Virus record (IMG/VR): IMGVR_UViG_3300024336_000005
Location: 124,001 to 188,000 of that record
Reading direction: 5' to 3' (one strand)
DNA length: 64,000 nucleotides
Source: a virus
Shown: positions 21,256 through 30,457 of the stretch, in pieces
How positions within the stretch are numbered: position 1 is the stretch's first letter
Layout of the letters: each line of letters starts with the position of its first letter
Notes under the pieces: model-generated
Databases searched by the model: none
What the model was told of the DNA's origin: nothing
What the model saw: only the letters and a program-made list of their open reading frames with translations
Program-made: the position numbers and the translations under genes

Positions 21256-21869
21256 TGAGCGAACAAGTGCAACAGACCATTGATACGGCACATAAGCCTA
21301 CGCTGAACCCATCATCTGGGGCACTTAGAGACGCTTGGCTAAGGAGCTTCAGCGAGAATGCCGTCGTAGGCAGGCTCTATGGAGAGGGTGGCGCTGTCAT
21401 TTCAAAGGGCATGTCACCCATGGCTTGGTTGACCAAGCTGAGGGTGTTAGACCCCGGCAAGAAGTTTCACACGCTCTCCCCAGAGGAGCTTCAAGCTGTT
21501 TGGATTGAACTTGCCTACAACTACAACACCGCTGCCTCCTTCCATGCTAACTACACCCTTGTTGCCAAGGCTTTAGCAGGAGAGGTCGAGGGAGTTGAGA
21601 GCGAATTTATCGGTAAGGAAATAAGTGAATATAAACCGGGCGGTAAGCATTGGGACGCAGTCCTAAAGAAGGCCCCTCGTGCACCCGGCAAGGAAGTCCT
21701 TGAGAGGTTAGCTCGAGTTCACACATCCACAGCTCGGAAAGAGCTTCGTTGGTATAACATCCAAGCTGAATTCTTTTACAATATCATGATGAACCTAGAG
21801 ACACAGAGACGGTGCCTTAAGGACTATAATGAAATGGCAAGGGCCGACCCCTCTAACAGAGGGTTCTAA
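21255..21869 (+). CDS. Hypothetical protein, 204 aa
   Basis: TAATG overlap with the amidase. Predominantly helical, with a basic C-terminal half (ARVHTSTARKELRWYNIQAE). No family recognised. Confidence 0.65.
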   Translation: MSEQVQQTIDTAHKPTLNPSSGALRDAWLRSFSENAVVGRLYGEGGAVISKGMSPMAWLTKLRVLDPGKKFHTLSPEELQAVWIELAYNYNTAASFHANYTLVAKALAGEVEGVESEFIGKEISEYKPGGKHWDAVLKKAPRAPGKEVLERLARVHTSTARKELRWYNIQAEFFYNIMMNLETQRRCLKDYNEMARADPSNRGF

Positions 21870-21877
21870 GGAATTAA

Positions 21878-22582
21878 ATGACAGACCAAAATTATACTGA
21901 CGTTATCGTATTGCTTGATAAGAGTGGATCAATGAGATCCATTGCTGGTGCCACAGTCAAGGGCGTAGATGATCTTATCACTGAGCAGGCTGCCGTTGGT
22001 GGCAAGTGCCTTTTCACTTTGATTCAGTTCAATGTGAATATGGAAACCACTTATGATGCTATCCCCATCTGTGAAGCTGGGGAGTTTTCTAAGAGGGACT
22101 ATCGTCCTGGTGGTGCGACGGCATTGATGGATGCCCTTGGGTATACCATCAACAATACAGGTGTCCGCTTTCAGATAATGAAAGAAGAAGAGCGCCCTAA
22201 CAAGGTTTTGTTTGTCATTGTGTCAGACGGTCTTGAGAACCAGTCTCAAATGTTTAGAGCTGAGACAGTTGCACAAATGATTGCCCATCAAGAGAACTAC
22301 TACAAGTGGGAGTTCGTCTTCATCGGAACAGATTTTGATGTCGCAGCAGAACAAGATAGGCTGAAGTTTAAGAGCGCCTACATATTCAATAAAGATGGCG
22401 CTGGCACTGATGGTATGTTTAAGGGTCTTTCTCGCAGCATTGCGCGAGCCCGTACAACTGGCGAGGACTACAACACGGCATACGTAGTTTCTTCGGCACA
22501 AGCCGTGGCGGCAGGAACAGCTGATGTAGAGAGTCTTGCGAAGGCCACAGAAGCCACAAAGGCCTCCGCCAATAAGCCCTAG
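21878..22582 (+). CDS. vWA-domain protein
   Basis: 234 aa. MIDAS metal site: DKSGSM near residue 13, GGATALMDAL near 75 and VSDGLEN near 113, so all three metal-binding segments are present. vWA proteins mediate metal-dependent protein contacts; no MoxR-type ATPase is adjacent. The C-terminal 45 residues are Ala/Thr-rich and probably flexible. Related stand-alone vWA proteins occur in many large phages, role unknown. Confidence 0.85.
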   Translation: MTDQNYTDVIVLLDKSGSMRSIAGATVKGVDDLITEQAAVGGKCLFTLIQFNVNMETTYDAIPICEAGEFSKRDYRPGGATALMDALGYTINNTGVRFQIMKEEERPNKVLFVIVSDGLENQSQMFRAETVAQMIAHQENYYKWEFVFIGTDFDVAAEQDRLKFKSAYIFNKDGAGTDGMFKGLSRSIARARTTGEDYNTAYVVSSAQAVAAGTADVESLAKATEATKASANKP

Positions 22583-22603
22583 CATTCGCTAGGAGGAGCA
22601 TGC

Positions 22604-24943
22604 ATGTCCAAGGTAAAGGGAAGCGGCCTGATGGCCGCTTACAACTTCAAAGAAAAGTACGCACGTTATAATGGAGAGGAAAGCAGGAGGGAAGAGTGGC
22701 CTGAGTCGGTCCGTCGCATGTTTTACATGCACGACAACGCTTACGCTCACCTCTTGTCACCTGAAGACCTTGCGGAGGTCAGTGATGCAGAAGATTCTGT
22801 AAGGGCGAAGCTCCTCCTTGGCTCTCAGCGTGCCTTACAATTTGGAGGCAAGGGTGTAGAAGCTCACAACATGAGAATCTACAACTGTGCTGTCTCTTAC
22901 TGTGACAGACCAAGGTTCTTTGCAGAAGCCTTTTACATGTTGCTCTGTGGATGCGGCGTAGGGTTCTCGGTGCAGCAGCATCACGTTGCTCAGCTGCCTA
23001 AGTTCCGTACTCATCCCACACAGATTAGCAAGGTCGTTACGATAAAAGACAGCATCGAAGGATGGGCAGATGCGCTTGACTATCTTGTTAGCTACTATCT
23101 TCAGCTAGCTCCTATTGATCATGCACAAGAGATTTTTGCAAAGCCTGAATTTGACTACTCTGAGATCCGAGATCGAGGAGCTAAGCTTTCAGTAGGTGGT
23201 ACCGCCCCAGGACCTGAGCCTCTCAGAAGAGCCTTAGAAAAGATTAAGGCAATCTTTGAGAGGGCCATTGCAAATGGACAGGCAGAACTTCGCTCCGTTG
23301 ATGCCTATGATATTGTTATGCATGCTTCTGATGCTGTACTTTCTGGCGGCGTGCGTCGTTCTGCTTCTATCGCGCTTTTCTCTCCTGATGATGAGCTCAT
23401 GGCAGGAGCAAAGACTGGCAATTGGTTCATTGATAATCCTCAGCGTGGCAGGAGTAATAACTCTGCTGTTCTTGTAAGAGGAGTGGACAACCTAGAGAAC
23501 TTCAAACGACTCATGAGGTCTGTCCGAGAGTTTGGAGAGCCTGGGTTCATCTTTGTTGAATCTCTTGAATATATCTACAACCCTTGCGTAGAAGTTGGCA
23601 TGTGTCCGGTTCTAATCTTGGATCCAAATGGAGATGTTGTAGAACAATATACATTAGACCTACTTAATTTCACGAAACGAAATGAATGGACCGCAGAGGG
23701 ATATACATTTCGGAGTGGATGGCAGTGCTGCAATCTTACGGAAATGAATGCTTCTGCCTGGACCTCTCAGCATGATGCATATAAATGTGCACGTCATGCA
23801 GCGATTATTGGGACCCTTCAGGCTGGCTACACTGATCCTGGATATCTAACAGCAACTTCACAACTCATCATTGAAAGAGAGTCCCTCCTGGGTGTTTCCA
23901 TGACAGGGATGATGGATAATACGACGTTGTCGTTAGATCCAATTGTGCTTAGGAGGATGGCTGAGATTGTTCGTGAAACAAACGCAGAGTGGGCCGCAAA
24001 GATTGGTATCAATCCTGCTGCTAGAACCACATGCGTAAAACCTGCTGGTAACAGTTCGGTCCTTCTGTCTGAAAGGTTCTTCGTAGCCTCTGGCTGTCAC
24101 GCGCACCACGCTAAGAGAATGATTCGTAGAGTCCAGGCACACAAGGATGGTCCCATCCTACAGTGGTTTAAGGAACATAATCCTCATATGATTGAGGAGA
24201 GTGTTTGGAGTGCAAACAAGACTGATGATGTGATTAGCTTCCCCATTGAGATTCAAGAGGGGGCTCTCACAAAGGATCACTTTACGGCAATTCAATTCTT
24301 AAGCACTGTCGCACTGATTCAAAAGAACTGGGTCATCCCTGGCACAGCTAGACCAATGTCCTGCGAAGGCTTAACGCATAATGTATCCAATACATGCACC
24401 GTTCAGCCTGATGAGTGGGGTGACGTCGGACGCTATATCTATGAGAACAAGAAGCTCTTCTCTGGGCTTTCTCTCTTGAGTAGCTCGGGAGATTTCATCT
24501 ACAGGCAAGCCCCTATGCAGAGGATTGTCTTTGAGGATGAGCTTGCGGAACAGTTTGGTAGATCTAACGTTGGTGCAGCTAAGCATTTGAAGCGTCATAT
24601 AGAAAGGCGCTACGGTAGCCTTCACGACGTCATGATGCCACTTAAGATGGTACTTGAGGGGTACACCACAGAAGAGGCTATAGAGGGCACCAAGGTGCAT
24701 CCAGAGCTACTGTGGGATACCTATAAGAGGATCCGTGCTGTCATCCATGTTGAAGACACAGATGACATCCTATTTCTACTGTCCGCTATAGGACATGAGG
24801 AACTATGGAAGAGCCTTACTGAAAATATGGTTGATGTAGATTACTCTCAGCTCTATGAGGGAGAGGATCTTACAAAGCTTGCAGACAATATTGCCTGTGG
24901 TGGTGGCTCTTGCGAGCTGGACTTTAGCATTCCAAAGGAATAA
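22604..24943 (+). CDS. nrdJ: Class II (B12-dependent) ribonucleotide reductase
   Basis: 779 aa, GGAGGAG upstream. Features of the monomeric cobalamin-dependent type: NCAVSYCD with the N-terminal active-site Cys, GCGVGFSVQ, SGGVRRSASIALFS, NPCVEV and CNLTEMN with the radical Cys/Glu region, and a C-terminal CGGGSCELD redox pair. It reduces ribonucleoside triphosphates with adenosylcobalamin, oxygen-independently, and needs no small subunit. About 30 extra residues separate NPCVEV from CNLTE. It feeds the dNTP pool for replication. Confidence 0.92.
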   Translation: MSKVKGSGLMAAYNFKEKYARYNGEESRREEWPESVRRMFYMHDNAYAHLLSPEDLAEVSDAEDSVRAKLLLGSQRALQFGGKGVEAHNMRIYNCAVSYCDRPRFFAEAFYMLLCGCGVGFSVQQHHVAQLPKFRTHPTQISKVVTIKDSIEGWADALDYLVSYYLQLAPIDHAQEIFAKPEFDYSEIRDRGAKLSVGGTAPGPEPLRRALEKIKAIFERAIANGQAELRSVDAYDIVMHASDAVLSGGVRRSASIALFSPDDELMAGAKTGNWFIDNPQRGRSNNSAVLVRGVDNLENFKRLMRSVREFGEPGFIFVESLEYIYNPCVEVGMCPVLILDPNGDVVEQYTLDLLNFTKRNEWTAEGYTFRSGWQCCNLTEMNASAWTSQHDAYKCARHAAIIGTLQAGYTDPGYLTATSQLIIERESLLGVSMTGMMDNTTLSLDPIVLRRMAEIVRETNAEWAAKIGINPAARTTCVKPAGNSSVLLSERFFVASGCHAHHAKRMIRRVQAHKDGPILQWFKEHNPHMIEESVWSANKTDDVISFPIEIQEGALTKDHFTAIQFLSTVALIQKNWVIPGTARPMSCEGLTHNVSNTCTVQPDEWGDVGRYIYENKKLFSGLSLLSSSGDFIYRQAPMQRIVFEDELAEQFGRSNVGAAKHLKRHIERRYGSLHDVMMPLKMVLEGYTTEEAIEGTKVHPELLWDTYKRIRAVIHVEDTDDILFLLSAIGHEELWKSLTENMVDVDYSQLYEGEDLTKLADNIACGGGSCELDFSIPKE

Positions 24944-25164
24944 TGATGAAGATTACGTACGAGAAGAGCAATGCAACTCCTATTGCTGATTGCAAGCCAG
25001 GCTCACTATACCGCCTTGAGGGCGGTAGCACTCCATTGTTTTGTATCTTTACCTCAAATGGGGAGAGGTTCTTTTATATGAGCACTGGTGGGAGTAAGGA
25101 ATTGTCGCCATCAGATACTCTTTATGAATTGGATGCTGAGCTTGTGATAAAGGGGGACCTATGA
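24943..25164 (+). CDS. Hypothetical protein, 73 aa
   Basis: TAATGATG overlap with the RNR stop. The short beta-rich chain (GSLYRLEGG, then CIFTSNGERFFYMST) resembles small phage proteins of unknown function. It overlaps the next start by four bases. Confidence 0.65.
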   Translation: MMKITYEKSNATPIADCKPGSLYRLEGGSTPLFCIFTSNGERFFYMSTGGSKELSPSDTLYELDAELVIKGDL

Positions 25165-25505
25165 GTAGGAAGCTTATTTCTTTTGATGAGGTCAGAAACA
25201 AGGGTTACCTTCAAGAGGTGAACCGTCAGTTCTTTCATCCGCTAGGCATTGCCCTTGCTCTTATCTACGATGTAGATGAGGAAACAGGAGAGCGTACTGC
25301 CACTGATCAGGTTGAGTTCCTAGACTGTAGGAATGACCCTGAGGGCTACTGCTTTGATGAAGAGTATATGAGGGAGAATGCTGAGCGCTTTTGGGCCAGG
25401 TCTGAAAACGTCCTTGAGGAGCTTGCGGCTAAAGCGCACGCAAGAAGTCACTTGTTTGGGTATATCGTCCAGTCGCTACCGAAGAAGCTGTCTGACGATG
25501 GGTAA
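25161..25505 (+). CDS. Hypothetical protein, 114 aa
   Basis: Starts MSRKLISFDEVRNKGYLQEV and has LGIALALIYDVDEETGE, a pattern I associate with a common uncharacterised phage protein. Overlaps the MazG-like gene. Confidence 0.65.
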   Translation: MSRKLISFDEVRNKGYLQEVNRQFFHPLGIALALIYDVDEETGERTATDQVEFLDCRNDPEGYCFDEEYMRENAERFWARSENVLEELAAKAHARSHLFGYIVQSLPKKLSDDG

Positions 25506-25821
25506 GCTAGTAAGGGATAAGATTCCTGAGATTATCGAGGCGTCTGGAAGGACGCCTCTGTTTTATGAAACTTCAGGACATAACTATTGGGAGTTCCTGA
25601 TAGATAAGCTTCTTGAAGAGGCTCGTGAAGCCTCAGAGCACACTCCTTACAAGAAGGGCCGGGCTGGGATTGAATCTGAACTAGCTGACGTTCTGGAAGT
25701 CTTGTATGCCCTCTGTGATAATCTAGACGTTCCCTTTGCGTCCATCCAAGAGGCCAGGCTTCAAAAGAAGATGGAACGTGGTGGCTTTTCTAAGGGATAT
25801 ATACTAACAGGAGTGGAATGA
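25498..25821 (+). CDS. MazG/PRA-PH-like nucleotide pyrophosphohydrolase
   Basis: 107 aa from ATG 25498, where the frame begins MGKLVRDKIPEIIEASG. The four-helix core shows LLEEAREAS (metal-binding Glu cluster) and ESELADVLEVLYAL (the E-x-x-D pattern). Such phage proteins hydrolyse NTPs or dNTPs or modulate the host alarmone response; exact substrate unknown. Overlaps both neighbours. Confidence 0.82.
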   Translation: MGKLVRDKIPEIIEASGRTPLFYETSGHNYWEFLIDKLLEEAREASEHTPYKKGRAGIESELADVLEVLYALCDNLDVPFASIQEARLQKKMERGGFSKGYILTGVE

Positions 25822-26390
25822 TGGGTGACGGTAAGTCGTGGGCGGCCGATGAGGAGAAGCGAGCTGCGGACGAGGCGCGGATGGCGAAGCGCCTCGTGGA
25901 GACTCGCCATGCGCTTCTAGCTCTAGCGGAGAGGGAAGCAGAACAGTATGTCCCTATCTTTAAGGCAGAAGACGCAACAACTGCTTCTGTTAGGAATACA
26001 GCATGCAAGACGGTCCTTCAGCTAGGCTCTTCTCTTGAGGGAGATGAATGTCCTAATTGCGAGAATGGCGTTCTAGACAAGGACCTTGCTGGCAATTTAT
26101 GTTGCACGGGAGAGTGTGGCTGTATTTTCCCTGCGGGAACGACTAAGCTAGAAGATCCTGCCGAGAAAGATCTCATTGATGATGAGATGATTAATCATCC
26201 CAGCCACTACAACAATGGTTCCATTGAGTGTATCGACTACATTGAAGACCAAGAGCTTAACTATCATGCAGGCTGTGCGGTCAAATATATTGCACGCTAT
26301 CGCTTCAAGGGCACTCCCGTCAAAGACTTGCGCAAAGCCTCATGGTATCTCCTTAGGCTGGCTAATAGGCTAGAAGCAAAGGAAAAGTAA
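25818..26390 (+). CDS. DUF3310-containing protein with zinc-finger-like middle
   Basis: 190 aa. Residues 1-45 are a charged helix; about 75-110 hold CPNCENG ... CCTGECGC, a possible zinc site; about 127-185 (NHPSHYNNGSIECIDYI, then VKYIARYRFKGTPVKDLRKA) are the DUF3310 signature, a phage family sometimes labelled nucleotide-kinase-like. The fusion of zinc site and DUF3310 is less common. Confidence 0.82.
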   Translation: MMGDGKSWAADEEKRAADEARMAKRLVETRHALLALAEREAEQYVPIFKAEDATTASVRNTACKTVLQLGSSLEGDECPNCENGVLDKDLAGNLCCTGECGCIFPAGTTKLEDPAEKDLIDDEMINHPSHYNNGSIECIDYIEDQELNYHAGCAVKYIARYRFKGTPVKDLRKASWYLLRLANRLEAKEK

Positions 26391-26678
26391 ATGGCAGTTT
26401 ATACAGGAGAGGTTAGGGGAGACTTTGATTCAAGGGTTGACCTGGTCAAATGGGACAACTACGGACTTGAATTTAAGTTTGCTGCCTTGAATGATGAGGC
26501 TTATGTTATCAAGCAAGATGCAAAGGGGAAATGGGTGGCAGGCGAGTGGGTGGTAACAGAGGATAAGCTAAGCCAGCTCTTGCGTTCTCTTATCAGAGGC
26601 ATGGGCTTTGGTAGATTTAGGATGGGCAAGGGTAGGAACACCACATTCATAGGAATAGTAGAAGTAGAAAATGTCTAA
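26391..26678 (+). CDS. Hypothetical protein, 95 aa
   Basis: Starts right after the previous TAA. Beta-rich, ending with [16 protein letters not shown] and a valine-rich strand. It overlaps recA by eight bases. No family recognised. Confidence 0.65.
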   Translation: MAVYTGEVRGDFDSRVDLVKWDNYGLEFKFAALNDEAYVIKQDAKGKWVAGEWVVTEDKLSQLLRSLIRGMGFGRFRMGKGRNTTFIGIVEVENV

Positions 26679-27294
26679 AGATGATGCCCTCGGGCTCTTG
26701 ATTAAGTCTTGCGAAAAGCAATTTGGTGAAGGTGCGGTCTTTGACCTCTCCTCATCTACTGTGCCCAAGGTTCCTAAGGTAAGCTTTGGGTCTATTAAGA
26801 TAGACATTGCTGCAGGTGGTGGTGCCGGGAAGGGTCGTATCATTGAGGTCTATGGTCCTGAAAGCTCAGGTAAGACGACCCTGTGTTTGAATCTCCTTAG
26901 AGAGATTCAAAATGATCCAGATTATGTTGCTGAAGGCAGACGACCTCTATTTATTGATGCAGAGCATGCCCTTGACCTAGAGTATGCTACTAATTGCATT
27001 GGAGTAGACCCTAATAATTTGTTGGTGGCCCAGCCCGATGTTGGTGAAGATGCGCTAGAGATAGCTGACATCTTCATTAGGAGTGGGAAGGTCTCGGCGG
27101 TCTTTGTCGACTCTGTTTCAGCACTACTCCCCAGAGCAGAGCTTGAGGGAGAGATGGGCAAGTCTCATGTTGGACTGCTTGCTAGGCTTATGTCGCAGGC
27201 TCTGCGTAAGTTGGTAGGACTTTGCCATAAGACTGGTACGATTCTTGTCTTTACTAACCAAATTCGTATGAAGATTGGTGTGATGTTTGGAAAT
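26671..27294 (+). CDS. recA: RecA recombinase, exon 1 (208 codons)
   Basis: Walker [14 protein letters not shown] near residue 63, [29 protein letters not shown] (Walker B and following loop) and [15 protein letters not shown]. The frame is broken after FGN; the expected continuation PETTSGGNALKF is found at 28226. RecA coats ssDNA and drives strand exchange. Exon 1 ends in U and the intervening sequence ends in G, as group I splicing requires. Confidence 0.93.
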
Positions 27295-28225
27295 CAACTT
27301 TTAGCTGCATAAACTAAGACTACATCAGTTATTGATCCGCTTAGGAGGATCTGCTGATGATTATAAATGGTTATAAATTCAATAAAATTGATGAATCTCA
27401 TGTTGAGTACTTAAAGGCTCACTATCAGGATAAACTAACGGATCTTTGTGAGGGCCTTGGCCTTTCCGATGAAACAGTTTATCGAATGATAAAAGCACTG
27501 GGCATCCAGCGAGAGAGGCATTGGAAGAGATCTATACCTCGGAATAAAGAGGCAGAAGATCTAATGAGAGATCCATATCTCTCACATGTAAAAATTGCAA
27601 AGAAGTACAATTGTACACCGGAAGCAGTTGCAAAGCGACGGACTGACCTTGGCGTTACAGTCAGAAGGAATATGTGTTCCACTCAGCTAGAAGATAGGAT
27701 TCAACTTATCCTAGAAGAGATTGGGCTAGCATATATCCCACAACGAAACCTAGACAAATGGTCAATAGACTTTTATCTGGGTTGCAATTTTTACATAGAC
27801 GTTCATGGTTCATGGGCACATTCAAAACCTAAGATTGTCGAAAGAGACAAGCGCAAGGCAAAATGGATGGAAGACAAGGGATTTAAATACCTTGTCATTC
27901 GTGAATCGGATATTGAAGAAGCCAAAAATAAGATCTTAGATTTTGCATCTGGGTTTCCCTTAGCGGTAACGTTAAGTAAAAAACCTTGTGAACTGCTACC
28001 CGCAGGTGTCGCCTCTAGGCGGCTAACGGTGAAACCCTTCATAATGGGCAATACCGTGCCAAGCCTCATAAATGAGGAAGGTGTAGAGACTATCGAAAGC
28101 ACATCGAAAGATGGGAGTGAGTAGAGTAGGGATAGAGATAGGTACTATCCCCAAGCGCAAGGCTCCTCGTTTGAGGATGATGATATAGTCCGAGCCATAG
28201 AGATGATAAATCTATGGGAGTCTCG
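27295..28225 (+). mobile_element. Group I intron in recA
   Basis: 931 nt between codons for FGN and PETT. Core elements are visible: AATACCGTGCCAAGCC (P3/P4 region, about 28050), AGAGACTAT near 28086 pairing with ATATAGTCC near 28182 (P7), and a terminal G at 28225. It carries an endonuclease ORF whose 3' end runs into the catalytic core. Splicing restores one continuous RecA frame. Confidence 0.85.
27357..28124 (+). CDS. Intron-encoded EDxHD (Vsr-like) homing endonuclease
   Basis: 255 aa, AGGAGG upstream. About residues 1-60 and 75-105 look like two helix-turn-helix units (LCEGLGLSDETVYRMIKALG; IAKKYNCTPEAVAKRR). Residues 110-190 hold LEDRIQLILEE, WSIDFYLGCNFYIDVHGSW and KRKAKWMEDKGFKYLVI, the Vsr/EDxHD nuclease fold known from I-Bth0305I, itself in a phage recA intron. 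The last 45 residues overlap intron core sequence and may be dispensable. Confidence 0.85.
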   Translation: MIINGYKFNKIDESHVEYLKAHYQDKLTDLCEGLGLSDETVYRMIKALGIQRERHWKRSIPRNKEAEDLMRDPYLSHVKIAKKYNCTPEAVAKRRTDLGVTVRRNMCSTQLEDRIQLILEEIGLAYIPQRNLDKWSIDFYLGCNFYIDVHGSWAHSKPKIVERDKRKAKWMEDKGFKYLVIRESDIEEAKNKILDFASGFPLAVTLSKKPCELLPAGVASRRLTVKPFIMGNTVPSLINEEGVETIESTSKDGSE

Positions 28226-28825
28226 CCAGAGACGACTAGTGGAGGCAACGCTCTGAAGTTTGCTGCCTCTCAGAGGATTGACATTCGTCGCAAGACAAGT
28301 GCAGCAGATACTGAGAAGGATGCAGATGGAAATGTATTCCGCATCCCGACGACGGTCAAGTTCGTAAAGAACAAGCTGTTTCCTCCCTTCCGAGTTGCTC
28401 ACATTGATATGGAAATGAATGTTGGCATCAACAGAACAGCAGAAATCTTGGACCTTGCCGCTGACAACGACATAATTCTTAAGTCAGGGGCATGGTACGA
28501 ATACGTTGACCCCTCCCGAACGGAACTCTTGTTAAAGCTTCGTCAGCATGAGGATGTAAAGGCTTTGATCCAAGAGATTAAAGCCGCTCCAAAGGATTTT
28601 AATGTCGTTCCGGAAAGTATCAAGGAAGGAGCTCGAAAGATAGGTCCCCTTCTTGATGCCTTGGAGTTCGATGACAAGGGCTGGAGGGTTCAAGGGCGTT
28701 CTTCTGCTATAGAGGCCCTAGGAGAGAGACCAGAGTTATTGGAGGAGCTTAGAGTTCACATTCGTGAAATCTATTTCCCAACCAGTAGCCCACAAGCGGA
28801 AGTTTCAGACGATATTCCGTTTTAA
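28226..28825 (+). CDS. recA: RecA recombinase, exon 2 (199 codons)
   Basis: Begins PETTSGGNALKFAASQRIDI, the conserved RecA segment after the intron site, and continues through the C-terminal domain. Spliced product 407 aa. The end is odd: SDDIPF matches the tip of bacterial SSB C-terminal tails, not RecA. That could let RecA compete for SSB-partner pockets; this is inference. Confidence 0.93.
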   Translation, partial: PETTSGGNALKFAASQRIDIRRKTSAADTEKDADGNVFRIPTTVKFVKNKLFPPFRVAHIDMEMNVGINRTAEILDLAADNDIILKSGAWYEYVDPSRTELLLKLRQHEDVKALIQEIKAAPKDFNVVPESIKEGARKIGPLLDALEFDDKGWRVQGRSSAIEALGERPELLEELRVHIREIYFPTSSPQAEVSDDIPF

Positions 28826-28839
28826 TTTCAGGAGCTTAA

Positions 28840-29793
28840 ATGCCCGATTCATACACCGGTGTGTACGTCCTCTATGTTGATGAGACCCTAATCGATAGGG
28901 TCTTTTCTGAACGATCCCTTTCCGTTGAGGAACTCTTAGACGGAACGTTGAGTGAAGATGCTTGCAAGGAGTTGAATGTTCCAGTTCAAAATACTTCTTG
29001 GACTGAGTATCCAAATACAAACTTTGTTCTAAAGTCTGTCTTCAGACCTAAGAAGTCCGCTCTTGTGAGACTGTCAAAGGATTGCAAGAGAGTTGAAGTC
29101 CTTTGGGACTACAACAAGACTCCACTGCAAGGCTTGAAGCCACGCAACAAGGAGCAGAACATGCTCCTCAATGCTTTGATGGATGATGAGATTGCATGTG
29201 TCGTTGTAGAAGGCAAGGCAGGAAGTGGGAAGACGCTCTGTGCTCTTGCCGTTGCCTTGGATTGCATTGGATCGCCCAGCTCCCCTTATAAGAAGATTGT
29301 TCTTACGAGACCAATGTCCTCTGTGGGAGCTCCTTTGGGAGCTCTACCTGGAGATCAAGCGGAGAAGTTCCTTCCTTATCTTGGGAACTACTTCTCGAAC
29401 TTTGAGTTCCTGTTAGGGAAGCATGGTCTTGCCTATCTTAAGACCATGATGGAGAAGGGGGACATTGAGATTCTGCCATTGCAACTAATTGGTGGCATCT
29501 CATGGCATGATACACTCGTGATTGCCGATGAGGTGCAGTCCTTGAATGCACAACAGATGTATGCACTGGGCACACGCCCTGCTGCAAACTCTAAGTTGAT
29601 TCTTCTTGGTGACAGCGCCCAGAGATATGGTAGGTTCGAGGATGCTAGACACACAGGGCTTTGGAAGATTGCCCACAGTGAGCATGCTCTTCGCTCGCCT
29701 TTGGTGAGCTACATTAAGCTTCTCAAGCAGGAGAGACACCCGCTTGCTGATGTCTTCTATAATACATTCGTTAATAATGAGGTTGTTGAATGA
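28840..29793 (+). CDS. phoH: PhoH-like ATPase
   Basis: 317 aa. Residues 1-95 look like an N-terminal PIN-like or unknown domain. The P-loop domain has EGKAGSGKTLCA (Walker A), IVLTRPMSSVGAPLGALPGD, LVIADEVQSLNAQQ (Walker B) and LILLGDSAQ. PhoH proteins are ATPases linked to RNA metabolism, very common in phages. Ends in ATGA overlap with dUTPase. Confidence 0.9.
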   Translation: MPDSYTGVYVLYVDETLIDRVFSERSLSVEELLDGTLSEDACKELNVPVQNTSWTEYPNTNFVLKSVFRPKKSALVRLSKDCKRVEVLWDYNKTPLQGLKPRNKEQNMLLNALMDDEIACVVVEGKAGSGKTLCALAVALDCIGSPSSPYKKIVLTRPMSSVGAPLGALPGDQAEKFLPYLGNYFSNFEFLLGKHGLAYLKTMMEKGDIEILPLQLIGGISWHDTLVIADEVQSLNAQQMYALGTRPAANSKLILLGDSAQRYGRFEDARHTGLWKIAHSEHALRSPLVSYIKLLKQERHPLADVFYNTFVNNEVVE

Positions 29794-30284
29794 GAGTAAG
29801 TATTTATAACAAGGGCGTTTCCTACAACGGGGAGACAGTTAAGTCTCCCCTTCCCAAGGAGAGCACCACAGAGGCGGCGGCAGTAGATGTTTCTACTCCC
29901 GTCCCCTTTGTTCTTGAGGTTGGTGCTAAGCATCTGGTTGACACAGGCTTGATTATCAAGGCTCCTCGAGGGTATTGCATCCAGGTCCTACCTCGTAGCG
30001 GACTGGCTTGCAAGAAGGGGATTACCATCCCTAACGCTCCTGGTCTAATTGATAGAGACTACTGTGGCCCAGATGATGTGATCAAGATCATGCTTGTGAA
30101 TCAGGGGAAGGAGGCTGTGGAGTTTAAGGCGGGAGATAGGGTGGCGCAGCTGCTCTTCACGCCGTACATCACGGTTTCGTGGGATGAGGAAGAGAAGGCC
30201 ACCTTTGCTAAGGTAACCTCCAGAGGAGGTTTTGGTAGCACTGGCGTAGATAGGAAGAGTGGACTTTGGAACAGAAGAACCTAG
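29790..30284 (+). CDS. dut: dUTP diphosphatase
   Basis: 164 aa trimeric-type dUTPase with all five motifs: AAAVDVST, PRSGLA, GLIDRDYCG, GDRVAQLLF and the C-terminal RGGFGSTG arm. It removes dUTP and yields dUMP, the substrate of the ThyA encoded 3 kb downstream. Confidence 0.95.
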   Translation: MRVSIYNKGVSYNGETVKSPLPKESTTEAAAVDVSTPVPFVLEVGAKHLVDTGLIIKAPRGYCIQVLPRSGLACKKGITIPNAPGLIDRDYCGPDDVIKIMLVNQGKEAVEFKAGDRVAQLLFTPYITVSWDEEEKATFAKVTSRGGFGSTGVDRKSGLWNRRT

Positions 30285-30457
30285 ACGTTGAAACATTAAA
30301 CATCTGTGTTAATGTCCTTGAGTCCCTATGTCATGGTCCAGCACTAGCATCTAGGAGTTCCTATTATGCTGTGCTGGACATGCAGTATCCTAATATTAAA
30401 GCCGTCTCCTTTGGAGACGTCGTAGAAGAGAGAAAACTAAGAAAAGGTTGGTTCTAA
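30266..30457 (+). CDS. Small hypothetical protein, 63 aa
   Basis: TTG start overlapping the dUTPase end. Helical first half, basic C-terminus (EERKLRKGWF). No family; the rare start and overlap reduce confidence. Confidence 0.45.
   Translation: MEQKNLDVETLNICVNVLESLCHGPALASRSSYYAVLDMQYPNIKAVSFGDVVEERKLRKGWF

Noticed and set aside
22604-24943. Intein in the ribonucleotide reductase
   Set aside because: The extra residues between NPCVEV and CNLTE lack Cys1/block B/His-Asn motifs and are too short; the frame is otherwise continuous.
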